DNA of 64,000 bases. Origin: Okeanomitos corallinicola TIOX110. GTDB taxonomy: Bacteria > Cyanobacteriota > Cyanobacteriia > Cyanobacteriales > Nostocaceae. Shown here in pieces: positions 17,260 to 26,862 of this stretch (positions within the stretch are counted from its first letter, which is position 1; each line of letters opens with the position of its first letter). The stretch lies in contig NZ_CP150886.1 in NCBI RefSeq assembly GCF_038050375.1, positions 3,699,318 through 3,763,317 of the forward strand. Reading direction: 5' to 3'. The translations under genes and the position numbers were made by a program. The notes beneath the pieces were generated by a model that was not told where the DNA came from, did not search any database, and was given only the letters and a program-made list of their open reading frames with translations.

Positions 17260-19080
17260 ATGATGCTCAATTTTATAGACAGAGTAGGTGAATGGAATCC
17301 TCAACTATTTAGAGAACTAAAAGGAAGACTCAAACCGCTTAATGTACTACTTGCAGTTGCTTCTTCATTTTTATTGCAACTCGTAGTATTCTTATATCAG
17401 TTAGGACAATATCCCAGTGAAAAATATTCTTTAAGAGGTTCTTACTGTAATCTCTGGCCAGCATTGCAACAGCAAGAAACTCAACTTTATCAACGACAAT
17501 CTCAACTTACACAACAATTAAGTAATTATCAACGAATCAAGCTTTCAGATCAGAATATAATTCCCAACTTAGAAGCACAAATTAAAGACATTGACATAAA
17601 AATCAGCGAGTTACAGACTCACTTATTCAAAAACCTTTGTCCTCCCAATGAAATCAACTTTCAATTGTGGTGGCGAGATCATTGGGAATACATTTTTATA
17701 GCATTTAGTGTAATCTTTATCTTTACACTATTAGTGGCTGGAACTTATTTACTCATCAGTGACCTAGCCAAAGAAGAAAATAAAGGTACACTCAATTTTC
17801 TTCGCCTCAGTCCCCAATCAGAAACCAGTATTTTAACTGGAAAAATGCTAGGTGTTCCCAGTTTAATTTATCTGTTTGTACTCACCGCTATTCCTCTACA
17901 TTTTTGGGCGGGAAAATCAGCCAATATCGCCTCTAGTTACATTCTTGGTTACTACGCTATTCTCATTGGTTGCTGTGGTTTCTTTTATAGTGCAGCCTTG
18001 TTATATGGTTTAGTTAGTCGCTCGTTTAGCAGCTTTCAACCTTGGCTGGGTAGTGGTGGAGTTTTGTTATTCTTGTTTATGACAATGATCATAGCATCAA
18101 ATTCTCCTCATCACAATGATTTTAATACTCCCTTAGCTTGGTTTAGGTTTTTTAGTCCTTGGGATATTTCCAATTATCTATTTCCCAATTTATTCAATAG
18201 ATATAGAGATTCATCACTAGAACAAATACAGTTCTTCTACTTACCAATTGGCAAAAATGTAGCCAGTTTAATCGGATTTTACTTACTTAATTATGGAATC
18301 TGTGCCTATGGTGTATGGGCAGTAATTAAACGGTGTTTTCGCAATCATCAAACTACCATCTTGAGTAAAACCCAAAGTTATGTATTTATGGCGTTTACCC
18401 AAGTGATGTTTTTGGGCTTCATTATGCAAAAATTAGATGGTCGAAAAGGTGAAATTTTCGCCGCACTTATCATCATCAATGCTGCCTTAATGCTGAGTTT
18501 AATTTTTGTAATTTCACCGATTCGTCAAAATATCCAAGATTGGGCTAGATATCGCCATCAAAATCAGCCAAAACAACCTGTTTGGCAAGATTTAGTCTCA
18601 GGGGAAAAAAGCCCAGCTATCCTATCCGTCGCTGTTAACCTTGTCATTGCTGCCACACCTTTGATAATTTGGGTGGCAATTTTTCCCAAAGATTTATCTA
18701 TCAACAATGGAGAACAAGGTAAAGCGTTACTTGCTCTAGCTTTATCTGTAGCTGTAATGCTTATTTATGCCAGCATTGCTCAATTAATGTTATTGATGAA
18801 AAACCCCAAACGTTATTTGTGGGCAGTTGGTAGTGTTGCAACATCTGTATTTCTACCATTGATTGTGTTCTCAGTTTTGAAAATTCAACCACATCAAAAT
18901 CCCACTCCTTGGTTATTTTCTACTGTTCCTTGGGCTGCTGTAGAAGAAGCTACTCTAGGAACGATGTTTATGGCACTATTAGCTGATTTAACGGTTATTG
19001 CTTTGTTAAATTGGAGATTCAACAAACAAGTTCAAGTTTTAGGTGAGTCTGCAACTAAGGCATTATTAGCAAGCAGGTAG
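17260..19080 (+). CDS. ABC-2 type exporter membrane subunit
   Basis: About 606 residues. The ATG at 17260 is chosen because TTGGAG lies just upstream; a TTG start at 17245 would place that ribosome binding site inside the gene. One hydrophobic segment near the start is followed by an extracytoplasmic loop of about 100 residues with coiled-coil Gln-rich sequence (QQQETQLYQRQSQLTQQLSN). Ten or so membrane helices follow. It pairs with the ATPase gene at 16200. Substrate not recognisable; the architecture is that of cyanobacterial two-component exporters. Confidence 0.88.
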   Translation: MMLNFIDRVGEWNPQLFRELKGRLKPLNVLLAVASSFLLQLVVFLYQLGQYPSEKYSLRGSYCNLWPALQQQETQLYQRQSQLTQQLSNYQRIKLSDQNIIPNLEAQIKDIDIKISELQTHLFKNLCPPNEINFQLWWRDHWEYIFIAFSVIFIFTLLVAGTYLLISDLAKEENKGTLNFLRLSPQSETSILTGKMLGVPSLIYLFVLTAIPLHFWAGKSANIASSYILGYYAILIGCCGFFYSAALLYGLVSRSFSSFQPWLGSGGVLLFLFMTMIIASNSPHHNDFNTPLAWFRFFSPWDISNYLFPNLFNRYRDSSLEQIQFFYLPIGKNVASLIGFYLLNYGICAYGVWAVIKRCFRNHQTTILSKTQSYVFMAFTQVMFLGFIMQKLDGRKGEIFAALIIINAALMLSLIFVISPIRQNIQDWARYRHQNQPKQPVWQDLVSGEKSPAILSVAVNLVIAATPLIIWVAIFPKDLSINNGEQGKALLALALSVAVMLIYASIAQLMLLMKNPKRYLWAVGSVATSVFLPLIVFSVLKIQPHQNPTPWLFSTVPWAAVEEATLGTMFMALLADLTVIALLNWRFNKQVQVLGESATKALLASR

Positions 19081-19196
19081 GTGAGTGGGTGATGGGGTGA
19101 TGGGGTAAATGAATAACCTAATCACCAATCCCCTCTAGCAGTAATCATCGAGATAGTGTAAAAATATTCCTACTCAATAGATTCAAACAAAGAATT

Positions 19197-19943
19197 ATGA
19201 CCATGCTTCCTAAATTGCAAGGTGCGTTTGCTAACCGCAGTGTTCTCAAAGTAATTAGCGGTTTAAATAACTTTAATGCTGAAAGTGTTGCTGCTACTGT
19301 GAAAGCTGCTGAATTCGGTGGTGCAACCTTTGTTGATATTGCTGCTGATGCGGATTTAGTGAATTTAGCTAAGAGTTTAACCAGTCTGCCAGTTTGTGTT
19401 TCTGCGGTTGAACCAGAAAAGTTTGTTGCTGCTGTTGCTGCTGGTGCTGATTTGATTGAAATTGGTAATTTTGATGCTTTTTATGCCCAAGGACGCAGAT
19501 TTGAGGCGGAAGAAGTTTTGGCGTTAACTCACCAAACCCGCGCTTTGTTACCAAACATCACTTTATCTGTGACTGTTCCCCACATTCTGACTTTGGATAA
19601 ACAGGTACAACTAGCTGAAGACTTGGTAAAAGCTGGTGCTGATATCATCCAAACTGAAGGTGGTACTAGCAGCAAACCTGCTCACGCTGGTAGTTTGGGT
19701 TTGATTGAAAAGGCTGCACCTACTTTAGCTGCTGCTTATGAAATTTCCCGCGCTGTTTCTGTACCTGTGTTGTGTGCTTCTGGTATTTCTAATGTGACTG
19801 CACCTTTGGCTGTAGCTGCTGGTGCTGCTGGTGTGGGTGTGGGTTCTGCTATTAACCAACTCAACAGCGAAATTGCCATGATTGCGGCTGTACGTGGTTT
19901 GGTTGAAGCTTTGGCTACTGCTAATATTCGTACATTTGCATAA
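19197..19943 (+). CDS. ycf23: DUF561 / Ycf23-like TIM-barrel protein
   Basis: 248 residues: MTMLPKLQGAFANRSVLKVI, repeated Gly/Ala-rich beta-alpha units (EFGGATFVDIAADADLV; AAVAAGADLIEIGNFDAF; GADIIQTEGGTSSKPAH) and a phosphate-site-like VLCASGISN...GVGVGSAINQ. This is the DUF561 family found in cyanobacteria and as plastid ycf23 in algae. The fold suggests a phosphate-binding enzyme but no reaction is established. It is monocistronic, with the repeat-rich gap downstream. Confidence 0.92.
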   Translation: MTMLPKLQGAFANRSVLKVISGLNNFNAESVAATVKAAEFGGATFVDIAADADLVNLAKSLTSLPVCVSAVEPEKFVAAVAAGADLIEIGNFDAFYAQGRRFEAEEVLALTHQTRALLPNITLSVTVPHILTLDKQVQLAEDLVKAGADIIQTEGGTSSKPAHAGSLGLIEKAAPTLAAAYEISRAVSVPVLCASGISNVTAPLAVAAGAAGVGVGSAINQLNSEIAMIAAVRGLVEALATANIRTFA

Positions 19944-20603
19944 ATATAAGGTGACAGGTGAGCCACTGTGGTGGACGGGTTTCCCGGCATAAACAAGTGG
20001 CGAACCCCTTTAGGGGTAACAGGTGACAGATAAAAATCTTGTCCTTCCCTGCTTCCTGTTCCCTTTAGCAAACTCTAGATACAAAAAACGCAGATGATTA
20101 TAAAGGCTTTTTTGTCAAGAGTTGATTTGTACTATAAATGTTTTTAGATAAATTTGCCCCTAAAATTGGTGCGAGTAATATCTATTTTCTCTCAGTGTTT
20201 TTTGAAGATGATTTAAGTATAGATTTTGCAAATACTTGTATACAAAGGAGTTGAAAATGGCAATTTTTGATTTTTACAAAATTGCACACACTTACCCTGA
20301 TTATGAAATTTTGAAAAATTATAGCAAATGCCGGAAACTATTGCAATACCGTGAGTAAATAAAAATAATTCTCAATAAAAAGTTAAAAAATGTTAAGAGA
20401 AAATGGTGGTAAGTTTTAAATATGTAAATGAAAATCAAATTAACATAAGTGAAAATTATAAATCTTCTCGGTGAGATACTTTAACCCCACACCCAACCCT
20501 CTCACCTTTATTGAAACTCAAGAGTAATTATTCTGTACAGAGTTTTCGGTTTATTATTTTAAGTGCTAATATCTAAATTTATTGTTATAAATCTTGCTTA
20601 AAA
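19944..20603. other. Intergenic region with dispersed repeats and one small ORF
   Basis: The first 100 bp hold a dispersed cyanobacterial repeat (gccactgtggtggacgggtt, tcccggcataaac...) bounded by ggtgacaggtgag and aacaggtgacag. After it, a 33-codon ORF with a good ribosome binding site lies at 20257. Nothing else was recognised up to the ATPase gene. Confidence 0.6.
20257..20358 (+). CDS. Possible 33-residue small protein
   Basis: ATG at 20257 is preceded by AAAGGAG with 6-nt spacing, the best Shine-Dalgarno sequence in this gap. It encodes MAIFDFYKIAHTYPDYEILK and 13 more residues ending KLLQYRE, with TAA at 20356. It is charged and aromatic with no membrane segment. The family is unknown and conservation is untested, so it could be a chance ORF, but the start context is unusually good. 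Confidence 0.4.
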   Translation: MAIFDFYKIAHTYPDYEILKNYSKCRKLLQYRE

Positions 20604-21683
20604 ATGACTACAAATTCTCTTCCCCCTAACCCGTTTGTGGCGGCGGGAATGATTGAAGATTCCAGGTTGTTTGTTGGTCGTCAGGATGAGTTACAGCCTA
20701 TGGTTTCCCGGATGACTGGCGCACAACCAACCAGTATTAATATATATGGTGATAAACGAATTGGTAAATCTTCTTTGCTGTTTCACTTTTGTCAGACCTG
20801 GGAACAGCGAGTACAAAACCCTAGCCGTTATGTGGTGGTTTATCTATCTTTGCGAAATGTTCAATGTCAAGCAGAAACTCAATTTTATCAAGCTATTGCT
20901 CAAGAGTTGCTGAGTTTTTCCAATGTGAATAATAATCAGGCTTTGAGTGACCCTTTGCGAGTTACACCCCTGGATAGGTCAGCTTTTTCTGAAGCCATGA
21001 AACAGTGGAAAAAAGAGGGTGTTTTACCTGTGTTGTGTTTGGATGACTTTCAAACGCTGTTTGAAAACAAGAGTGAATTTAACAATGGATTTTATGACAA
21101 CTTGCGTTCCTTAATGGACAGCAACACCTTAATGTTAATTATTGCTTCCCAAAAAAAGTTAGATTTTTACAGCAAAAAGTATAAATTCACCTCTTCTTTT
21201 TTCAATTTGGGTCATGTCATCAAGTTAGTTGAACTCAAAGAAGATGAGGTAAAAGACTTGCTACTTCTACCAGCTAAAAATAACAATAATTTGCAACCTG
21301 CTTTGAGTATGGATGAACAGCGTTTAACTCAACAACTAGGGTTAAATCATCCTTTTTTACTACAAATAGCTGGTGGTTTGGTGTGTGAAGCACGTCAGCA
21401 TGGGCATGATAAAGAATGGGTAAAAAAACGTTTTTATGATGAATCTAAACGTTTACCATCTCAATTAAATTCCCGAAGTTGGAAACGGCGAGTGCGTTGG
21501 TTAGTTTGGGATTTACCAGTGCGTTTGGGGAAAATTCCTAAATTTATTGGTGGTAGCGTAGATGATATTAGTAATTGGATTATTGGGTTAGTGATTTTAT
21601 TTATGTTCGCTTTGGTTGTTGCGGGTGTGTTGAACTTGAATGAAGTTTGGGATTTTATCCGTAACAGTTTGGGTCTCAAGTAA
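20604..21683 (+). CDS. P-loop ATPase of the STAND/AAA type with C-terminal membrane helix
   Basis: 359 residues. It begins NPFVAAGMIEDSRLFVGRQD, the typical lead-in of cyanobacterial AAA_16/Archaeal-ATPase-like NTPases. Walker A GDKRIGKSS is at 49-57 and Walker B VLCLDDF with D147-D148. A winged-helix-like region follows (QQLGLNHPFLLQIAGGLV). One transmembrane helix (WIIGLVILFMFALVVAGVL) lies near the C-terminus, so the ATPase domain would be cytoplasmic and anchored. It is 257 bp upstream of a second, larger ATPase with the same N-to-C logic; the substrate or partner is unknown. Confidence 0.85.
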   Translation: MTTNSLPPNPFVAAGMIEDSRLFVGRQDELQPMVSRMTGAQPTSINIYGDKRIGKSSLLFHFCQTWEQRVQNPSRYVVVYLSLRNVQCQAETQFYQAIAQELLSFSNVNNNQALSDPLRVTPLDRSAFSEAMKQWKKEGVLPVLCLDDFQTLFENKSEFNNGFYDNLRSLMDSNTLMLIIASQKKLDFYSKKYKFTSSFFNLGHVIKLVELKEDEVKDLLLLPAKNNNNLQPALSMDEQRLTQQLGLNHPFLLQIAGGLVCEARQHGHDKEWVKKRFYDESKRLPSQLNSRSWKRRVRWLVWDLPVRLGKIPKFIGGSVDDISNWIIGLVILFMFALVVAGVLNLNEVWDFIRNSLGLK

Positions 21684-21745
21684 AGTGTTTTAACGAAAAT
21701 CTAATATCATGTCCAGGAAATTAGTTATCTTTACCACAGTCATTG

Positions 21746-21820
21746 CACCCCTCCCCTTAATCCCCTCCCCGCAAGCGGAGAGGGGAGACAAAGCGCAGCT
21801 TTGGCGGGGTGGGGTAATTC
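21746..21820. repeat. CCCCTCCCC/GGGGAG dispersed hairpin repeat
   Basis: tcccctccccgc and gcggagagggga form a near-perfect hairpin (21761-21787), followed by aaagcgcagctttggcgggg. It looks like a dispersed cyanobacterial repeat, here filling the space between the two ATPase genes. It may also end transcription from the first, but it has no T-run. Confidence 0.5.
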
Positions 21821-21940
21821 CGGGTTAATTATCAGTAATCAAGCGGACTTAACATAACACACCATTTCAATATTTATAGTCATAGGTTCAGTATTTGTCA
21901 AAAATCAAAGTTATCAACAGATTTATTTCCAGGTGCAAGG

Positions 21941-24355
21941 ATGAGTCAAGAAAACACAAAAGAAAAGTCAATCGCTAAATTTAAAACTTATATAGGTGAA
22001 TGTATCAGGTTATTCTATTGGATTTACTTCAAACCTTACACCTTTGAAAATTGGTTACGGGATATCCATCCAGAACTCAAGCCCAGAGATAACCCCTTTG
22101 ATAAACAGGCTGAGTTCAGCACTAATCCCCGCTTACGTCGCTATGCTGAACAGGTTTTTTGGTTAACTGCCATAGTCCCAATATTGGCAACACTAATTGT
22201 CGCACCAATTTACACTCTAGCTAGTGGTGAAAACTTTAATTGGCTTCGCAGTTGCCCTTTTTTGTTGGGTTGGTTGATTGGTTTGATAGTTGTACGCGGT
22301 AATAGCAAAACTAGATTAGTTACTCTTGCTTTTTCCATCCTTATCATCTTCTTAGCATTTAGATTTTTATCAGGCGTGGCGGGAGGCGTGGCGGGAGGCG
22401 TGGCGGTAGGCGTGGCGGTAGGCGTGGCGGTAGGCGTGGCGGTAGGCGTGGCGGTAGGCGTGGCGGGAGGCGTGGCGGGAGGCGTGGCGGGAGGCGTGGC
22501 GGGAGGCGTGGCGGGAGGCGTGGCGGGAGGCGTGGCGGGAGGCGTGGCGGTAGGCGTGGCGGTAGGCGTGGCGGGAGGCGTGGCGGGAGGCGTGGCGGTA
22601 GGCGTGGCGGGAGGCGTGGCGGTAGGCGTGGCGTTCGGCGTGGCGTTCGGCGTGGCCTGGGTTTTAGGTGTGCTGCGGGTTTATTTTTGGTTGCCAGAAA
22701 TATTATGGATGTTTACTTGTTGGTTAGGTTCTCGTTGGCAACCCCAGTCTATTAATTATTATTTACGTTTCACCCCCCCCTTTTTTGATGAACTGATTAT
22801 TTTGCCTTTACCATTCTTAGATGAAATGATTTTTGAGACTTATAAAACTCATCCCCAGTTTGCTGAAGCAACTCTTGATTATTTAATTTCTTATACCAAT
22901 CAGCAAAAACTAGCATCTAGGGTAATTATTGATATTAATGCAGATACTTTTATTCGTTTTCAAAGAGTTAGTGATATTATCGCCATTACTAATCAACCTA
23001 TTCTGAAAATTTCCCAAACACCGAAAGGATTAGATAATATTTTACTGCCATTTTTAGAAATTAGTCAAGCTGTCAGAGCAGCAGATGAAGCTACTTCACC
23101 TTATCGTAAATCTGAATTATTAAATATTCCTATTAAAGATTTACAAGCACTCAAACAAAATCTCGCTTTTAATAGAAATTATGGATTCACTACTCAGTTT
23201 AGCAAAGTAGTGGAACGCTGGTTAAGCATTCTGGAAACAGGACAACGCACTTTAAAAGAACAAGCAGAAAAAACCCAAGAAATACCCCAAGTTTATATTG
23301 CTGGTAATTCCCTCGACCCAGAAACCGCCAAAAATCGTTTTAAAGGACGCATTGACATCTTTAGAGAAATTGAAAATTTGACACTTTCAGAACAACGACC
23401 AGTGTTATTACTTTTTGGTGGACGCAGAACCGGGAAAACTTCCGCCCTCAAATATTTACCCCACAGAATTGTACCCAATATAATTCCTTTATTAGTAGAT
23501 TTGCAAGGAACAGCAGCAGCGACAACTTTAACAGGTTTAGCAAAAAATCTCGCCACACAAATTATTGAAGCTGGACAACGTTTACCCCGTAAAATATCAT
23601 TACCTTATCCAGATAAGGAGGAATTAAAAAAAGATCCATTCCCCGCTTTACAAACTTGGTTTACAAATATAGAACGCAGTTATCCTGATAAAAAGTTTCT
23701 GCTTTGTTTGGATGAATTTGAACGTCTCAGCGAAGTTGTAGAAACCACAAACAGTCGTGCGCCTTTAAATTTTATTCGTAATATTATCCAACATCAACAA
23801 AAGTGGACTTTACTTTTTAGTGGTTCACATCAATTATCTGAACTTCCTGATTATTGGAGTGATTATTTAATAAATACTCGTGCTTTAAGAATGACTTACC
23901 TGCAAGAGTCAGAAGCACAAGAATTAATTTTAAAACCTGTGGAAGAATTTCCGGCAATTTATGAAGATGCTGCGGTAGATGGGATTATTAAATTAACTCA
24001 CTGTCAACCATATTTAGTGCAGTTGGTGTGTTATGAATTGGTTGAATTAATTAACCGTGAAATTAGAGGAAATAGACGCGAACCGAAAACAGCAAAAGTC
24101 ACTTATGAAGATGTTGAATTTATTATTGATACAGTTGTAGAAAGAGGTGATCAATATTTTCGGGAATTATGGACAAGTTTACAAGATAAAGACCGTGATT
24201 TTCTTAGACGTTTAATTTATGGTGAAACTTCCACCCAAAAAGATAAAGGAGTTATAAAAAAACTAATGCGAAAAGGAATTCTCACTCCCGCAGGTAATGA
24301 TTTTCAAGTTTCTTTAGTAAAAAGATTTATAGAACAATTATTAGAGGAGGAGTAA
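21941..24355 (+). CDS. Membrane-anchored STAND-like ATPase with (GVAx)24 repeat
   Basis: 804 residues. Residues 1-70 are cytoplasmic-looking (FENWLRDIHPELKPRDNPF). About 75-140 hold two or three membrane helices. Residues 145-240 are 24 uninterrupted tetrapeptides GVA followed by G, V, F or W. Another hydrophobic stretch follows (VYFWLPEILWMFTCWLG). The C-terminal half is an AAA/STAND NTPase: lead-in FKGRIDIFREIENL, Walker A GGRRTGKTS (493-501), Walker B FLLCLDEFERL (D591, E592), and a winged-helix end (KLMRKGILTPAGNDFQVSLV). The repeat is encoded by nearly perfect 12-bp units. Function unknown; a membrane-linked signalling or stress ATPase is inferred. Confidence 0.9.
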   Translation: MSQENTKEKSIAKFKTYIGECIRLFYWIYFKPYTFENWLRDIHPELKPRDNPFDKQAEFSTNPRLRRYAEQVFWLTAIVPILATLIVAPIYTLASGENFNWLRSCPFLLGWLIGLIVVRGNSKTRLVTLAFSILIIFLAFRFLSGVAGGVAGGVAVGVAVGVAVGVAVGVAVGVAGGVAGGVAGGVAGGVAGGVAGGVAGGVAVGVAVGVAGGVAGGVAVGVAGGVAVGVAFGVAFGVAWVLGVLRVYFWLPEILWMFTCWLGSRWQPQSINYYLRFTPPFFDELIILPLPFLDEMIFETYKTHPQFAEATLDYLISYTNQQKLASRVIIDINADTFIRFQRVSDIIAITNQPILKISQTPKGLDNILLPFLEISQAVRAADEATSPYRKSELLNIPIKDLQALKQNLAFNRNYGFTTQFSKVVERWLSILETGQRTLKEQAEKTQEIPQVYIAGNSLDPETAKNRFKGRIDIFREIENLTLSEQRPVLLLFGGRRTGKTSALKYLPHRIVPNIIPLLVDLQGTAAATTLTGLAKNLATQIIEAGQRLPRKISLPYPDKEELKKDPFPALQTWFTNIERSYPDKKFLLCLDEFERLSEVVETTNSRAPLNFIRNIIQHQQKWTLLFSGSHQLSELPDYWSDYLINTRALRMTYLQESEAQELILKPVEEFPAIYEDAAVDGIIKLTHCQPYLVQLVCYELVELINREIRGNRREPKTAKVTYEDVEFIIDTVVERGDQYFRELWTSLQDKDRDFLRRLIYGETSTQKDKGVIKKLMRKGILTPAGNDFQVSLVKRFIEQLLEEE
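22373..22660 (+). repeat. 12-bp coding minisatellite, 24 units
   Basis: Units ggcgtggcgggа-type (ggcgtggcggga or ggcgtggcggta, last three ending ttc or tgg) run without interruption for 288 bp in frame. Unit number can change by slippage without shifting the frame. The segment is far more GC-rich than its surroundings. Confidence 0.97.
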
Positions 24356-24430
24356 AATCAATATCTTTCTCCACATCAGAGAGAGTTTGGGGAGAAGTTT
24401 TTCACCTCTCCCTTTTAACTGTCACCTGTT

Positions 24431-25579
24431 TTAACTGAAACAATCTTTCAACGCATAAATAACCTTATCTTGCTGTTCCTGTTTTAGTTCTGGGAACATG
24501 GGTAAAGAGATAACTTGATGACAGGCTTGCTCTGATATTGGTAGTTGTCCTGGTTGATAACCTAGACTTTCATATACTGGCTGTAAGTGTAAAGGACGAG
24601 GATAGTAAAGCATGGTACTTACTCCTTGATCTTGCAACTGAGTTCTTACCCAATCCCTATATTTGGAACTTGCACCATTTCTGTCTTCGCTAGAAACGCG
24701 GATGGTATATTGATTCCAAACGGCTTCCCCTCCTAGTAATTCTTGAGGAGGAATAATACCAGGAATTTGACTAAGGTATTGATAATAATAAGCACCTATT
24801 TGTTGCCTTTGTTTATTCCAAATGTCTAAATAGCGGAGTTTAATTTGCAGGATGACGGCTTGAATGGCATCTAAACGACTGTTGACTCCAATTTCTTCGT
24901 GAATATATCTGACTTTGCTGCCATGTTCTCGTAATACCCGTAGTTTAGCAGCGATCGCACTATCATTAGTTGTAATTGCACCCCCATCACCGCAACCACC
25001 AAGATTTTTTGTAGGATAAAAGCTAAAACAACCAATATGTCCGATACTACCAACCTTTTGATTATTCCAACTTGCACCGGTGGCTTGAGCGCAATCTTCA
25101 ATTACTGCTAAATTATGATCTTGGGCGATCGCCATCAATGCAGTCATATCCACAGGTAAACCAAACAGGTGAACCGGGATAATAGCTTTAGTTTTAGGTG
25201 TAATAGCTGCGGCTATTTGGGTAACATCCAAATTAAAGGTAGTAGCATCAACATCTACAAAAACAGGTGTTGCACCCACAGCACTAATTACTTCAGTAGT
25301 AGCAAAAAAGCTGAAAGGTGAGGTAATAACTTCATCCCCTGCACCAATTTCTAAAGCACGCAAGGCTAAATATAAAGCATCAGTACCGGAATTACAGGCT
25401 ACACATTCATCTACACCATGATAAGCCGCAAACTGTTGTTCAAACCCTTCTACCGCTGGACCACCAATATAACGTCCAGAACTGAGAACTTCTAGAACAG
25501 CATGACTAACTTCGGCTTCAATAGCTGCATATTGCTGTTTTATATCAAATGCGGGAACGGAATTTACACTTTGGATCAT
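24431..25579 (-). CDS. DegT/DnrJ/EryC1/StrS family PLP aminotransferase
   Basis: 382 residues. Sugar aminotransferase fold, normally converting keto-sugars of nucleotide sugars to amino sugars. It has the motif CNSGTDALYLALRALEIGAG (about 58-77), the IEDCAQATGA cofactor Asp region, the PLP lysine in SFYPTKNLGGCGDGG (about 183-197) and the C-terminal STMLYYPRPLHLQP substrate loop. Length is typical. No other sugar-nucleotide gene is adjacent, so the sugar is unknown. Its promoter faces that of the FetB-like gene across a 129-bp gap. Confidence 0.95.
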   Translation of the reverse strand: MIQSVNSVPAFDIKQQYAAIEAEVSHAVLEVLSSGRYIGGPAVEGFEQQFAAYHGVDECVACNSGTDALYLALRALEIGAGDEVITSPFSFFATTEVISAVGATPVFVDVDATTFNLDVTQIAAAITPKTKAIIPVHLFGLPVDMTALMAIAQDHNLAVIEDCAQATGASWNNQKVGSIGHIGCFSFYPTKNLGGCGDGGAITTNDSAIAAKLRVLREHGSKVRYIHEEIGVNSRLDAIQAVILQIKLRYLDIWNKQRQQIGAYYYQYLSQIPGIIPPQELLGGEAVWNQYTIRVSSEDRNGASSKYRDWVRTQLQDQGVSTMLYYPRPLHLQPVYESLGYQPGQLPISEQACHQVISLPMFPELKQEQQDKVIYALKDCFS

Positions 25580-25708
25580 AGTTCTTATTTTATGGGGAGA
25601 TACAAAAGATACCCTGTTAGGGGTGAGATTTGCTGTCTGAAGTTTGAATTTTTAATTATTGCTGTGTAGGCTGTTTTTAGTAGGATATCTCAGGATTTAG
25701 ATCAACAC

Positions 25709-26485
25709 ATGGCGGATTTGATTAAATTAGATATTGTGGATTTGGTATTAGCTGTAGCTTTGATGGCGATCGCCATCGGTTTATCCGTCTGGGAAAAATT
25801 GGGACTAGAATTAAACTTAGCTATTGCCACCGGTAGAACCATCCTCCAACTGATAGTTTTAGGATACGTTTTAGACTTCATTTTTGCCGTTGATAATATT
25901 TGGGCAGTTGTGGGAATTTTAACAATCATTCTCACAATTACGGCGATTGTCGCACGAAATCGGATCAGCCCTAAACTTCCTCTGGTACTGCCTTTAGTTT
26001 GGGTAGTAATTTTTGTCAGTACATCCCTAATTTTGCTCTATACCAATTTTTTGATTATCCAACCTGAGCGATGGTATGAACCACGTTATTTAATTCCTCT
26101 TGGTGGTATATTAATCGGCAATGCCATGAATGCTGCCGCAGTAGCAGGAGAAAGGCTCGTCAGTGCCATCAATCAATTTCCGACAGAAATAGAAACACAC
26201 CTCAGTTTAGGTGCAACACCCCAACAAGCTGTTAGTCAATACCGCAAAGACGCTATCAAAGCTGCATTTCTACCCACTTTGAATCAAATGATGCTGATTG
26301 GCATGGTGACAATACCGACTTTTACCAGTGGACAATTATTAGCTGGAGTATCCGCTTTAGAAGCAGTATCCTATGAAATTTTAATTATTTTTATGGTAGC
26401 TGTGGTTAATTTGTTAACGACTATTTTTGTAACTAAAGGTTTATCTCGTCAGTTTTTTAATGCTGCTATGCAGTTGGTAAGGTAA
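25709..26485 (+). CDS. fetB: FetB-like (UPF0014) ABC transporter permease
   Basis: 258 residues with about seven membrane helices. It matches the UPF0014/FetB family, which with FetA exports iron in E. coli. Diagnostic features are the GNAMNAAAVAGERL segment, the coupling region LSLGATPQQAVSQYRKDAIK, and PTLNQMMLIGMVTIPTFTSGQLLAG. No ATPase gene (fetA) is next to it, so the partner would be encoded elsewhere. The metal substrate in cyanobacteria is not established. Confidence 0.88.
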   Translation: MADLIKLDIVDLVLAVALMAIAIGLSVWEKLGLELNLAIATGRTILQLIVLGYVLDFIFAVDNIWAVVGILTIILTITAIVARNRISPKLPLVLPLVWVVIFVSTSLILLYTNFLIIQPERWYEPRYLIPLGGILIGNAMNAAAVAGERLVSAINQFPTEIETHLSLGATPQQAVSQYRKDAIKAAFLPTLNQMMLIGMVTIPTFTSGQLLAGVSALEAVSYEILIIFMVAVVNLLTTIFVTKGLSRQFFNAAMQLVR

Positions 26486-26580
26486 ATATAAGGTGGAATT
26501 TATGCCCACAATTTGTAATTTTGAATCAGATCAATTTTGCTTTATTTGATAATTTGCTGACCTCAATTTGGAAATATAAA

Positions 26581-26626
26581 AAATGGCTACAGAATAAGTT
26601 TTTTAAAACTATAACTGTAGCCTTTT
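26581..26626 (+). terminator. Possible terminator after the FetB-like gene
   Basis: ggctaca (26585-26591) pairs with tgtagcc (26616-26622), with inner complementarity (aagtttt/aaaact) and a CTTTTG tail. It lies about 100 bp past the stop. The rest of 26627-26862 shows nothing recognisable. Confidence 0.45.
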
Positions 26627-26862
26627 GACAATGTCACTTATCTATTGATAATTCAATCACTTCCATAATGAAAACCAGGTTTACTCATACCCATTAACAG
26701 TTGCTAGAGTCTGATGATAATTCCATTAGGTAGTCTGATATTACCAATACTAATTCTTAATTCCAATTATTAGAGACTCAAACCTGATTTGATTACTAAT
26801 TAAAAATTAGTGATTATTCAGTAATTGATTTTTGATGTTTTTAATGTTACTTTAGTTTCCAA

